From assembly GCA_041687755.1 (NCBI GenBank), contig JBDNJM010000040.1:1-64000 (forward strand): a DNA stretch of 64,000 nucleotides, in the 5' to 3' direction. Below, one piece after another: positions 8,149 through 16,874 of this stretch. The stretch is from JBDNJM01 sp041687755 (lineage in GTDB: Bacteria > Planctomycetota > UBA1135 > GCA-002686595). Under the pieces are notes generated by a model, which worked only from the letters and a program-made list of their open reading frames with translations, did not search any database and was not told the DNA's origin. Each line of letters opens with the position of its first letter. The stretch's first letter is position 1. The translations under genes and the position numbers were made by a program.

Positions 8149-9668
8149 TCGTCGCAGTCCTCGAGCACGCTGGGGTCCAGGTAGCCGAGCTCCACCAGTT
8201 CACGGGCTTCGTCGCAGTTCATCGTCGTTCCGGATCCGCTCGCGCGCGGCAGTCCGTTGACCAACAGGTCGAGCTGCGCTGCGAGTCGCGCCAGCGGCTC
8301 GGCGACCGCGGGATCCGCGCTCACGTCCTGCGTCTCCCCGGGGTCGCGCTCCAGGTCGTACAGGCGCTGCGCTCCAGTTGCGAGATCGACCAACAGGCGA
8401 TAGCGCCCGTCGAACAGGGCCACGCGCTCCTCGAGCCAGCCCTCCTCGTTGCGGCCCAGCTGCGCGCCGCTCAACTTGGCCGAACGCGTGCGCGTCTCGG
8501 CGAAGGCCAGCGCCGCGGGTGCGTCGGGACTCCGCTCGCCGAACAAGTCGTGGCCCTGCACCGCCACAGGCACCGGCAGGTCGGCCGCCGCCAGCAGCGT
8601 CGGCATCACGTCGACGCCGCGAGCCAGCCCGGCCTCGCGCGTGCCCGCACCGCGACCGTCCGGCCAGCGCACGAGCAACGGCACGTGCAGCGTTTCCTCG
8701 TGCAGGAACGGGTCGTGGGTGAAGTAGCAGCCCGGCCGCTCCGTCAGCGCCTCGCCGTGATCGGCGGTCACCACGATCAGCGTCGAATCCAGCTCGCCGC
8801 GCTCGCGCAGCAGTTCGACGAGCGCTCCGATGCCCTCGTCGGCATAGCGCACCGCGTCGGCGTAGCGCCGCTCGATCAGGCTCCAGTCCTCACCGTCGAA
8901 CACGCGCCGCACGACGGGCCGTCCCGGGCGCTCCCCGCCCAGCGGCAGTTCAGATGCGCGCTCCGCGGCGTTCAGGTTGTAGTGGTCCTCGCGGCGACCG
9001 ACCCGCAGATCCGTGCCCGCGGGCAGTCGATCCTCGGTGTAGGCCAACTCGAGGTCCGCCCCGCTGCGGCCGGACTGCTCTTGGAAGAAGCTCCAGTTGC
9101 GGTATCCGTAGGGCCGGTGCACGTCCCACAGGTGCACCCACGCAGCGAAGGGCTCAGGCCCGTCGGCGCCCGCCTCCAGGAAGGCCTCGAAGTTCTGAAG
9201 CGTGTCCTGCCAGGGCCCGAGCACCTCCAGCTCCTGCGTCTCGAAGCCGCGCAGGGCGCCGGTCGCCGCGAGGCTCGGGTGGTTGAAGAAGGCGCCGGTG
9301 CGGTACCCGTCCGCGTCGAACAGCTGCGCCCAGGTGCGCGCCGCCGGATCGAGCTGCGTGCCCCAGCTCAGGACCCCGTGGGACTGGGTGTGCAGCCCGG
9401 TGAACAGGGACGCGTGGCTGGGCGCGGTGAACGGTGCGTTGGCGTAGGCGCGCTCGAACAGCACGCTCTCCTGGGCCAGCCGGGCGAGGGCCGGCGTGCT
9501 GCCGGCGGGCGCCCCGTAGCCCTCGACGTGGTCTGCCCGCAGGCAGTCCACCGTCACGAACAGCACCGAGAGCGGCGCCGGCGAGCCGGAGTCGGCGGGC
9601 GAGTCCGAATCCCCGCAACCGGCGATCAGAACGGGAGCGAGGAGGATCACGGCGGCAAAACGTCTCAT
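8145..9668 (-). CDS. Sulfatase-like (alkaline phosphatase superfamily) lipoprotein
   Basis: A 507-aa protein with a lipoprotein signal peptide (MRRFAAVILLAPVLIAGC). The first metal site reads FVTVDCLRAD and the second TADHGEAL followed by HVPLLVRWP, as in the sulfatase branch of the alkaline phosphatase superfamily. In place of the C/S-x-P-x-R formylglycine motif it has TAPSHASLFTG, so a Thr or Ser probably acts directly as nucleophile and no formylglycine is made. It is therefore better called a phosphatase/phosphotransferase-type or uncharacterised hydrolase than a proven sulfatase. It heads the operon running to 6293 and diverges from a second homologue at 9750, 81 bp away. Confidence 0.85.
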   Translation of the reverse strand: MRRFAAVILLAPVLIAGCGDSDSPADSGSPAPLSVLFVTVDCLRADHVEGYGAPAGSTPALARLAQESVLFERAYANAPFTAPSHASLFTGLHTQSHGVLSWGTQLDPAARTWAQLFDADGYRTGAFFNHPSLAATGALRGFETQELEVLGPWQDTLQNFEAFLEAGADGPEPFAAWVHLWDVHRPYGYRNWSFFQEQSGRSGADLELAYTEDRLPAGTDLRVGRREDHYNLNAAERASELPLGGERPGRPVVRRVFDGEDWSLIERRYADAVRYADEGIGALVELLRERGELDSTLIVVTADHGEALTERPGCYFTHDPFLHEETLHVPLLVRWPDGRGAGTREAGLARGVDVMPTLLAAADLPVPVAVQGHDLFGERSPDAPAALAFAETRTRSAKLSGAQLGRNEEGWLEERVALFDGRYRLLVDLATGAQRLYDLERDPGETQDVSADPAVAEPLARLAAQLDLLVNGLPRASGSGTTMNCDEARELVELGYLDPSVLEDCDE

Positions 9669-9749
9669 GCGGCAGACAGTCTAGCCCGGGACCCCCTCGG
9701 CCCGCCCTCCCCTGCGGCCCTCCCGGGCGCTCTTTCGTAGACTGGGCGG

Positions 9750-11186
9750 GTGAAGTCCCCCAACGCCCCGCTGCCCCTGCTGTTCGGCATGCTCCTGGTC
9801 GCCTGCGGCCCTAAGGAGCCGGCCGGGACCGGCGCCTCCTCCGGAGCGTCCACCTCCCCCGTCGCCCGCAACGTGCTCGTGTTCAGCATCGACACGCTGC
9901 GCGCGGACCTACTCGGCACCTACGGCCGCAGTCCCTCCCCGACCCCGAACATCGACGCGTTCGCCGCCGGCGCGCTCGTGTTTGACGCCGCCTACTCCCA
10001 GGCGACCCTGACCAACCCCGCGCTGACCTCGATGCTGACCGGGCTGGTCCCGCCCCAGCACGGCGTCCACGAGCAGAGCTCCGGCTTCGCCAGCGGCGTG
10101 CTGCCGATTCCCGTCCTGCTGCAGGCCTCGGGCATCGCGACCGGCTCGTTCATCGCGAATATGTGCAAGCTGCAGGACACCAGCGGCACCGTGTTCCACG
10201 ACGGCTGGGACCATCAGTTTTGCGGGATGATGGACGCCGAGGACGCCTACTTCGAGCAGTTCGAGTGGGACAAGGCCGTGGTCGACGCGACCGCCAGTTG
10301 GATCGCCGAGCAGGACGGGCCCTGGTTCGCCTGGGCGCACCTCATGGACCCCCACGCCGAGCACCGCCCAGCAAAGCACCTGTGGGACTGGGAAGGCGAT
10401 CCGCCCCTGGAGCGCATCGCCCAGTACAGGTACTACAACGCGTGGGAGGAGCTCCGCGAGATCCCCCCGGACAACGTGCTCGACCGCCTTTGGGACCTGT
10501 ACACCGCCCAGGTGCGCGGAGCCGACGAGCAGTTCGGACGCTTGATGGCCAACCTTGAACAGCGCGGCCTGCTCGAGAACACGGCGATCGTGTTCACTTC
10601 CGACCACGGCGAGGAGCTGTTCGAGACCTGGTCGCGCTTCGACCACGGCTTCTCGATGACCGAAGGCGTCTTCCACGTGCCGCTCCTGGTGCGCGCCCCG
10701 GGGCTCGAGCCCGGTCGGCTCGGGGACCCCGTCGAACTCCTGCAGGTCGCGCCGACGCTGCTCGAGCTGTTCGACGTGGAGGCGCCCTACACCCTGCCGG
10801 CCCCCAGCCTGCTGCACGAGCAACCCAGCCGCGGCTACGCGTTCAGCTTCGGCGGCAAGGTCAGCACGTCGATCCGCACGCCGACCGAGCGCTTCTGGCG
10901 ACGCCACCAAACCACGCCCTTCACGCGCGACGTCGCGGCCTGGCGCACGGAGGCCCCGTGGTTCGAGCTGCAGCAATGCCTCGCGCGCTACGGCGAGGAC
11001 GGCCGGACCCCGAAGTGGGCCGACCTCTCGAAGCCCAAGCAGGCGCGCTTGGCGGGCGAGCTGCTCGCGACGATGGAGGAGTTCTACGCCTCCCAGAAGG
11101 CGTTTGGCGAAGGCGTGACGATCGACGACCCGGAGCTGCGGGCTTCACTCGAGCGGCTTGGCTACCTCGGGTACGAGGACGACTGA
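9750..11186 (+). CDS. Sulfatase-like (alkaline phosphatase superfamily) lipoprotein
   Basis: A 478-aa paralogue of the divergent neighbour, starting at GTG (KSPNAPLPLLFGMLLVAC), a lipoprotein signal with Cys at ~19. The metal motifs are VFSIDTLRAD and VFTSDHGEEL, with HVPLLVRAP after the second. The nucleophile region is TLTNPALTSMLTG, again without the Cys/Ser-x-Pro-x-Arg motif needed for formylglycine. A conserved WAHLMDPHAEH segment corresponds to the substrate-side His region of the family. It ends 26 nt before a 52-bp perfect inverted repeat. Function: membrane-anchored hydrolase acting outside the cytoplasmic membrane, substrate unknown. Confidence 0.85.
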   Translation: MKSPNAPLPLLFGMLLVACGPKEPAGTGASSGASTSPVARNVLVFSIDTLRADLLGTYGRSPSPTPNIDAFAAGALVFDAAYSQATLTNPALTSMLTGLVPPQHGVHEQSSGFASGVLPIPVLLQASGIATGSFIANMCKLQDTSGTVFHDGWDHQFCGMMDAEDAYFEQFEWDKAVVDATASWIAEQDGPWFAWAHLMDPHAEHRPAKHLWDWEGDPPLERIAQYRYYNAWEELREIPPDNVLDRLWDLYTAQVRGADEQFGRLMANLEQRGLLENTAIVFTSDHGEELFETWSRFDHGFSMTEGVFHVPLLVRAPGLEPGRLGDPVELLQVAPTLLELFDVEAPYTLPAPSLLHEQPSRGYAFSFGGKVSTSIRTPTERFWRRHQTTPFTRDVAAWRTEAPWFELQQCLARYGEDGRTPKWADLSKPKQARLAGELLATMEEFYASQKAFGEGVTIDDPELRASLERLGYLGYEDD

Positions 11187-11212
11187 GCGCGCGGGCTGAG
11201 CGAGGCCCTTCG

Positions 11213-11347
11213 CGTGCGGGCGGGGGGAAAGATACGGTGCCAGGCACGTTTTCTCCGGTTCCCAGGGGTCTCTGCCGCTATGCGGCAGATGCACATGGGA
11301 ACCGGAGAAAACGTGCCTGGCACCGTATCTTTCCCCCCGCCCGCACG
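11213..11347. repeat. Perfect 52-bp inverted repeat with nested hairpin, between convergent genes
   Basis: Positions 11213-11264 are the exact reverse complement of 11296-11347 (52 of 52 by hand). The 31-nt centre contains its own 8-bp stem (TCTGCCGC/GCGGCAGA) around TAT. Inside each arm is the short palindrome GTGCCAGGCAC. It sits between two genes that converge (stops at 11186 and 11355), so it could act as a bidirectional terminator; its length and perfection also suggest a non-autonomous mobile palindrome (REP/MITE-like). The inverted repeat at 41509 shares the pattern TACGGNGCCAGNCAC. Confidence 0.9.
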
Positions 11348-11354
11348 GTGCGCG

Positions 11355-13556
11355 CTACTTCTCTTCCTGCACGCCGCCGACCCACTCAGGCTTGCCGCCG
11401 GGGGCCTCGACGCGCGTGTCGTACAGCAAGATCGAGTGCCCGAGGCGCTTGAAGGGGTCGTAGCTCTCGAGCCACAGGTACTTCTCGCGATCGCGCATGT
11501 AGTGGATCACGTGCAGCGCAACGATGCCCTTCGAGCCCGGCTCGATGCGGCTGCTGTCGCCCAGCCCGAAGGCCTCGAGCTCCGCCCGGGTGTAGGTGTC
11601 GTAGAACAGCCCGCCCGAGCCTTCGATGTCCTCGGCGTGCTCCTGAACCCAGCGACCGAGCAGGCGCACATCCTGACCCCAGTCGTCGCCCGAAACCGTG
11701 ATCTCCGGGCCGCGCTTGGGGCCCCCGGCGACCAGGTTGTAGTACATCAGCTCGTGCGGATGGATCCAGATGCTCATCAGCCCGGCCAGCACGGCAAGAA
11801 ACACACCGAGGCGCGGGATCAACAACTCGACCCGCGCCGCGATCAGCGCGAGGAACGGGAACACCGGCAGCACGTAGCGCACGCCCATCAGCGCACAGCC
11901 GTCGCTCAGCAGATAGAACAGCCCGCCGGGAATCCCGACGAACGCCATGAAGTGCAGAAACGTCCAGCGGCGCCGGATCAGGATCGCGCACAGCAGCCCC
12001 AGACCGCCCATGGCCACGGCGGCGAGCGGGTTCTTCACGAACATCACGTCCGCGTAGTAACCGGGGTACGGGTTGCCTTCGGCGAAGTCCACGCCGGCGT
12101 TGAGCGCACGACCGCGGTAGTAGGTTCCGTGACCGACCTCCGCGTGCTCCAGCTGGAAATCGATACCCTTGAAGGCGGTCAGCAACGGGATCGGCCGGGA
12201 ATCGCCCAGGATCCCGCGGGTCAGCTTCTCGATCCAGGGCTGGCTGAACAGGTGCCGGTCCCAGTCGGTGTACAGGTTCGCGTTCCACCACTCGCGCCAC
12301 ACTTCGAGTCCGTGCGCGTCCACGGGCAGGGCGCTGCCGTTTTCCGTCAGGAGCGTGCGATCGGAGAGCACCGCCAGTGACTCCAGCTTCGTCTTGGTCG
12401 ACACCTGGTCGGCGTTCGCCTCGAGCACGGCCTCGAACGCCTGCTTGCGCAGGTCGCCGGGCTTACCTGCGAGGCCCTGAAGCGCTACGGCCGCCGCCTC
12501 CGCGGCGCCCGCTGGTTCGCTCACCGACAGCAGCCCGCGCCAGACCGCCAGGGCCTGGGGCGCGGCTTCAGCCGCGGCCACCTCGTCGAGCCTGCGGTCC
12601 CAGGTTCCCATGGGCAGTGCAGCCGCGAGCTCGTCGCGCAGCTCCCCGGGACTGGGGGCGACCGCCCGCGCCTTGGTCATGTAGCCGGTTTGGCCCCAGG
12701 CCTCGTCCACCGACTTCGCCTCGAACCCATAGCAGGCGGCGAACACGGTCAATCCGACCAGCGCGGTGCGCGCGAACTGCCACGTCGGCAGCAGCGAGCG
12801 CTTGCGCACCATCTGGACCAGCGCCAGCACGAGGAACGCCGGCGCCAGCACCAGAGCCGTGAACTTGGAGGCGCAGGCGAGCCCGAACAACACGCCGGCG
12901 AGGATCGCACGCCAGGCACCGGGGCGCTCGAGCAGGGCCACGAAGGACACCACGCTCAAGAACATCAGCGACATCGAACCGGCGTCCAGGCTGACGAGCT
13001 TGCCGTGGGCCAGCACGTTGGGGTTCAGCGCAAACAGCAGCGTGCCCGCGAAGGCCGCGCGCGGGCCGAACAGCCGGCGCGACGAGCGGAACAGCACCCA
13101 CGCAGCCAGGAAGGTCAGCAGGCAGAACGGCAGCCGCGCGAAGAACAGGTTGCGGTCCAGGTACTGCAGGTTCTGCGAGTAGAAGAACGCGGTCGGGTAG
13201 TCGATCAGGTCCGACCAGTTCTCGCTGAAGGCGATCCTCGGCAGGAACCGCAGGGGCGCGCCGGCCAGGAGCTTCAGGAAGGGCGGGTGCTCCCGGTTGA
13301 GGGAGAAGTCCCCGTCCTCGAGGTAGGCGTAGCCCGAGGCGACGTAGAAGTGCTCGTCGTAGGTCGGACCCACGGTCCAGGCCCCGTGCAGCAGCAGGCC
13401 GAGGAGGCCCAGCAGGGTCCAGCGCGTCAGCCAGTCCCAGAGGGTCGACCCGACGGGGAGCTCGGCTTCCGGATCGTAGAACCGAATCCCGGACGCCTTA
13501 TGGGAGCCCGCCTGGCGCGGCGTGGCTTCGGGGGACTCGGGCTCGGAGGTGGACAT
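11355..13556 (-). CDS. Glycosyltransferase family 39 / ArnT-like membrane protein
   Basis: A 733-aa polytopic membrane protein. The start is the ATG giving MSTSEPESP; longer in-frame extensions read through poly-C non-coding sequence. After the first membrane segment (~residue 45-60) the periplasmic loop has PTYDEHFYVASGY and REHPPFLKLLAG, the catalytic-loop features (Asp-Glu, H-P-P) of GT39 protein mannosyltransferases and ArnT/RgtA-like enzymes that use polyprenyl-phosphate sugars. Many hydrophobic helices follow, then an extra hydrophilic insert (~300-430), and a C-terminal soluble domain. It diverges from a DPM1-like synthase that would supply the lipid-linked sugar, a sensible functional pairing. 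Confidence 0.85.
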   Translation of the reverse strand: MSTSEPESPEATPRQAGSHKASGIRFYDPEAELPVGSTLWDWLTRWTLLGLLGLLLHGAWTVGPTYDEHFYVASGYAYLEDGDFSLNREHPPFLKLLAGAPLRFLPRIAFSENWSDLIDYPTAFFYSQNLQYLDRNLFFARLPFCLLTFLAAWVLFRSSRRLFGPRAAFAGTLLFALNPNVLAHGKLVSLDAGSMSLMFLSVVSFVALLERPGAWRAILAGVLFGLACASKFTALVLAPAFLVLALVQMVRKRSLLPTWQFARTALVGLTVFAACYGFEAKSVDEAWGQTGYMTKARAVAPSPGELRDELAAALPMGTWDRRLDEVAAAEAAPQALAVWRGLLSVSEPAGAAEAAAVALQGLAGKPGDLRKQAFEAVLEANADQVSTKTKLESLAVLSDRTLLTENGSALPVDAHGLEVWREWWNANLYTDWDRHLFSQPWIEKLTRGILGDSRPIPLLTAFKGIDFQLEHAEVGHGTYYRGRALNAGVDFAEGNPYPGYYADVMFVKNPLAAVAMGGLGLLCAILIRRRWTFLHFMAFVGIPGGLFYLLSDGCALMGVRYVLPVFPFLALIAARVELLIPRLGVFLAVLAGLMSIWIHPHELMYYNLVAGGPKRGPEITVSGDDWGQDVRLLGRWVQEHAEDIEGSGGLFYDTYTRAELEAFGLGDSSRIEPGSKGIVALHVIHYMRDREKYLWLESYDPFKRLGHSILLYDTRVEAPGGKPEWVGGVQEEK

Positions 13557-13914
13557 CGCGAATAGCGGAACCGCCGGGGCGGGCCGAGGCAAGCGTGAGC
13601 TTCTCGGCATCTCGGGCCTCGGACGACGGTTAGGCATCGGCCCTGGGACTCCGAGAGTCGCTACGTTCGAAGCACGGGGCCCTGATCGGTCTAGTCTGCA
13701 TCGGTTGCTCGGGTTGCTGGCCCCAGTCCTCCCCAGTAGATTTTGGGGCCGACCGACCCGTCCTGGGGACGACCCTGGCCGCGGGTACCCTTCCGGGTCC
13801 GCCCTCCGAGCGAAGAGGCCCCCCCCCCCGGAGCCTCTGCCCGGCGACCCCCGCCCCACGCGCCCCCCCCCGGCGTCCCACTCCATCGCACGGCCCCGCC
13901 GAGCCCCCCCCCCC
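13557..13914. promoter_or_regulatory. Divergent intergenic region with three poly-C tracts
   Basis: This 358-bp spacer separates the divergent GT39-like and DPM1-like genes and must hold both promoters. It has homopolymeric C runs of 11 (13819-13829), 9 (13863-13871) and 11 (13904-13914), the last directly touching the ATG at 13915. No Shine-Dalgarno sequence is visible for the plus-strand gene. Runs of this length are slippage-prone in other bacteria, so phase variation of expression is possible but unproven. Confidence 0.6.
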
Positions 13915-14733
13915 ATGTCCACACTGTCGAGCGAGACCCAACCGCCCCGGTCCCCAGCGGCGGCCGACGGCTCCGCCGGGAACGCGGCAGGCTTCGCTCG
14001 CGTCGTCTGCACCGTCCCGACCTACAACGAGGCGGACAACATCGTCGACCTGACCGCCCAACTCCTGGCCCTGGGCCCGGAATTCGAGGTTCTGGTCATC
14101 GACGACAACTCCCCCGACGGCACCTGGCAGCTCGTCCGGGACCTTGCCGCCAAGGACAGCCGAGTCCACCTCCTGCATCGCACCACCGACCGTGGCAGGG
14201 GCGCCTCGGGCCGGGAGGGCTTCCTGATGGCCCTCGAACAAGGTGCCGACGCCGTGATTGAGATGGACGCGGACTTTTCCCACCCGCCCGAGTCGATCCC
14301 AGCCATGCTCGCGCGGTTGAGCACCTGCGACCCGAAGTCGAGAAAGGACTATGGCTTGGTGTTGGGGTCCCGGGGCGTGGAAGGCGGCAGCGATGCCGAT
14401 CGCAGCGCCCTGCGCCAGCTGATCACCCACGCCGCCAACCTGTACATTCGACTGATCCTCGGCGTTCCCGTGCGGGACTGCAATTCAGGCTTCCGCGCCT
14501 GGCGCAGTTCCACCCTGCGCGCGCTGCCCGCCGAGAAGACCTTTTCGAAGGGCCCCGCGATCGTCCAGGAACTCCTGTTCAAGACCGCCCGCGCCGGCCT
14601 GCCCATCTCCGAGGTGGGCATCCAGTTCGTCGACCGCACCCGGGGTGACTCGACGCTCACCATGAAGATCCTGCTGCAGGGCTATACCACGGTCCTCAAG
14701 CTGCGTTGGATGGCCCTCTGCGGGCGACTGTAG
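13915..14733 (+). CDS. Polyprenol-phosphate mannosyltransferase-like GT2 (DPM1 family)
   Basis: A 272-aa family 2 glycosyltransferase. It shows VPTYNEADNI, the IDDNSPDGTW nucleotide-binding strand, an EMDADFSHPPE metal-binding DxD-type motif, GSRGVEGG and the RDCNSGFRAW signature, all typical of dolichol/polyprenol-phosphate mannose synthases. It has no GtrA-like C-terminal membrane domain, so it resembles the short soluble DPM1 form. The start is the ATG right after a C11 tract; longer in-frame starts would overlap the divergent gene. It likely makes polyprenyl-phosphate sugar for the neighbouring GT39-like transferase. Confidence 0.9.
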   Translation: MSTLSSETQPPRSPAAADGSAGNAAGFARVVCTVPTYNEADNIVDLTAQLLALGPEFEVLVIDDNSPDGTWQLVRDLAAKDSRVHLLHRTTDRGRGASGREGFLMALEQGADAVIEMDADFSHPPESIPAMLARLSTCDPKSRKDYGLVLGSRGVEGGSDADRSALRQLITHAANLYIRLILGVPVRDCNSGFRAWRSSTLRALPAEKTFSKGPAIVQELLFKTARAGLPISEVGIQFVDRTRGDSTLTMKILLQGYTTVLKLRWMALCGRL

Positions 14734-14749
14734 GCGCGCCATCTCACCC

Positions 14750-15922
14750 ATGATCGAACCCGACGAACCCGAGCGAGCCCAGGGCCCTGCGCGCCTGCTG
14801 CTCCTGGCCCTCGTGGTGGCCGCCCCGCTGGTGTTCGCTGCCAAGGTCGCCCTGGGCGAGCTGCGCACTAGGCCCCTGTCCCAACACCCCACTTGGACTC
14901 AGACCGTGCTCGTGACCGTTGGGCGCTGGCCCTCGCCGAACGAGCTGCCGCCCGCCGAGGGCTTCGCTGAGCTCCGGGCCCGCGGGGTCAAGGTCGGCCC
15001 GGTCTACACCGCCGCGCTCGGAGCTCCCGGTCCGTCGGCGGTCAGCCTGCTGACCGGCCGCTACGTCGCCAACCACGGCGTGCGCACCCAGAGCGACGCG
15101 CTCCCCAGCGCCGCCTGGACCCTCGCCTCAGCCGCGCGCGATTCCGGCGCCCGCACCGGCGCCTTCTTGTCGGTTCCGTTCGTCAGCCGCCACGACCTCT
15201 CCGGCTTCGAGCAGCTGGTCGAGGATCCGTCCATGGAGCCCGCTGGCCTGGCCCGCGCGGCCGCCGAGTTCCTCACCGAGCATCGCGACGAGCGCCGCTT
15301 CGCCTGGATCCATGTGGACCGGCCCGGCACCGACGGCAGCGCCGTCGAAACCGTCCTGCAAACCGTGCGCGAGACCTTCGAAGAGCTCGAGCAAGGCCAT
15401 GAGTCGCTGATCGTCTTCACGGCGCTCTCCGGCGCTCCCGACGCGCCCGCCGAAGGGCGCTGCCTCGTCCCCATGTGGATCGAGCTCCCGGCCGGCCTCA
15501 ACGCGCGGCTGGCCGCCACCAGCCAGCTCAGCCAGGTGGACCTGGCCGGGGCGCTGGCCCAGCTGTTGCGCCTGCCCTGGCCCAACCCGGGCTCTGAGCA
15601 GATCGCCGTGCAGTCGCGCACCACTTCGATGCTCAGCGCCATGTCCGGCGGCCGCGCGGTCGAGTGGATCTGGATCGACACCGACGAGGGCGACCTGCTG
15701 CGCACCCCCGTCCAGGGCGGCCGCGGGCTGCGCGTGCGCTCCACGGTTGCGGAGAACGGCGGCGCCCCGACCTACGACATGCGCGTGCTCGAGGCGGGCG
15801 CCAAGGGTCCCGATGAACTCCAGCTCGTACCGGCCGCGGACGAGCGCGCAGCCACCGAGTTGTACATCTCGATCCGCAGCCAGGTCCTGCGGGGCGCGAC
15901 GAAGCCCGTCCCAATGCGGTAG
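14750..15922 (+). CDS. Degenerate sulfatase-like membrane-anchored protein
   Basis: A 390-aa protein 16 nt after the DPM1-like gene. One N-terminal membrane segment (LLLLALVVAAPLVFAA) precedes a domain that matches the sulfatase-like fold: the SAVSLLTGRYVANHGVRTQ stretch aligns with the S-LTG-HGV segment of the two lipoproteins at 8145 and 9750. The metal sites are lost: the expected SIDTLRAD reads TVGRWPS and the expected TSDHGE reads TALSGAP. It therefore looks like a pseudoenzyme that keeps the scaffold. Its position next to lipid-linked sugar genes suggests an envelope role. Confidence 0.7.
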   Translation: MIEPDEPERAQGPARLLLLALVVAAPLVFAAKVALGELRTRPLSQHPTWTQTVLVTVGRWPSPNELPPAEGFAELRARGVKVGPVYTAALGAPGPSAVSLLTGRYVANHGVRTQSDALPSAAWTLASAARDSGARTGAFLSVPFVSRHDLSGFEQLVEDPSMEPAGLARAAAEFLTEHRDERRFAWIHVDRPGTDGSAVETVLQTVRETFEELEQGHESLIVFTALSGAPDAPAEGRCLVPMWIELPAGLNARLAATSQLSQVDLAGALAQLLRLPWPNPGSEQIAVQSRTTSMLSAMSGGRAVEWIWIDTDEGDLLRTPVQGGRGLRVRSTVAENGGAPTYDMRVLEAGAKGPDELQLVPAADERAATELYISIRSQVLRGATKPVPMR

Positions 15923-15950
15923 CAGCCGGTTGGCTCCAGCGCGGTCCCCG

Positions 15951-16874
15951 CTACCAGAGCGGGCTTCCGCCCGGCTCCAGCTGTTCGGAGTGCACCCGCC
16001 GGCCCAACAGGCCGTGCCAGGTCCCGAGGGCCTTTGCCAGCACCCCGCGCGTGCGCCCGCGCAGGGGCGCGATCAGCAGCAGCAGCGGCAGCGGCGCGAC
16101 GTCAAAGGCCGCGAACCCGAGCCAGCCCAGCGGCGTGCCGTGGCGCTTGAGAAACCGCACGGTGTTCACGCCCATCATATACTTGCGGCGCGGGTTGTAG
16201 CCTCCGCCGGTGGAGCCGTGGGCGTCGTGCAGCGCCGCGAACTCGCCGAGGCAGCGCACGCCCCAGCCGGCGGCCTTGGCGGTTAGGCAGAAGTCCAGAT
16301 CCTCGTGGTACGCGAAGTAGGTGCCGTCGAGCAGGCCAATCTGATCCAAGACCTCGCGCCGCACGAGCAGGCAGCAGCCCGCGACGTAGTCCACGTCCAC
16401 GCTTTGGCGATATTCCGGCCCGTCCGATTGGTGATGACCGCGCAGCTGCGAGAGGTTCGTGCGAAAGGTCAGGGTGCCGCCCGCGGCCCAGATCTGATCC
16501 GGCCGGCTGGCGAGCAGCACTCGCGGCCCCACGATCCCCAGGGCCGGATCCGAGTCGAGGCCCGCGACCAAACCGGCGAGGCAGCCGCGCTCGAGCACGA
16601 GATCGTTGTTCACCAGCAGCACGACTTCCGCCCCCGCAGCCAGCGCGTGCTCGATGCCGCGGTTCGTGCCGTGACCAAAGCCTTCGTTGGTCGTATTGCG
16701 CAGCAGCACGACGCCGGGGTAGCGCTCGACGACCCGCTCGTGGGAGCCGTCCACCGAGGCGTTGTCCACCAGCACGATCTCCGACTCGGCGAGCCCCTCG
16801 GCGAGCAGGCTCGCGACACATGTGAGGTTCTGATCGCCCCCGTTCCAGTTGACGACGACGCCAAAGACCTTCAT
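15951..16874 (-). CDS. Family 2 glycosyltransferase, rhamnosyltransferase-like
   Basis: A 307-aa GT2 enzyme starting MKVFGVVVNWNGG. It has the LVDNASVDGS nucleotide-binding segment, NEGFGHGTNRG, the LLVNNDLVLE DxD-equivalent and the DYVAGCCLLVRREV plus YFAYHEDLDFCLTAKAAGW acceptor-side motif common to WbbL-like rhamnosyltransferases. A single hydrophobic stretch near residue 265-280 could bind the membrane. The ATG overlaps the xseA stop by 4 nt (ATGA). It would add a sugar to a cell-envelope polysaccharide or glycan; donor and acceptor unknown. Confidence 0.88.
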   Translation of the reverse strand: MKVFGVVVNWNGGDQNLTCVASLLAEGLAESEIVLVDNASVDGSHERVVERYPGVVLLRNTTNEGFGHGTNRGIEHALAAGAEVVLLVNNDLVLERGCLAGLVAGLDSDPALGIVGPRVLLASRPDQIWAAGGTLTFRTNLSQLRGHHQSDGPEYRQSVDVDYVAGCCLLVRREVLDQIGLLDGTYFAYHEDLDFCLTAKAAGWGVRCLGEFAALHDAHGSTGGGYNPRRKYMMGVNTVRFLKRHGTPLGWLGFAAFDVAPLPLLLLIAPLRGRTRGVLAKALGTWHGLLGRRVHSEQLEPGGSPLW

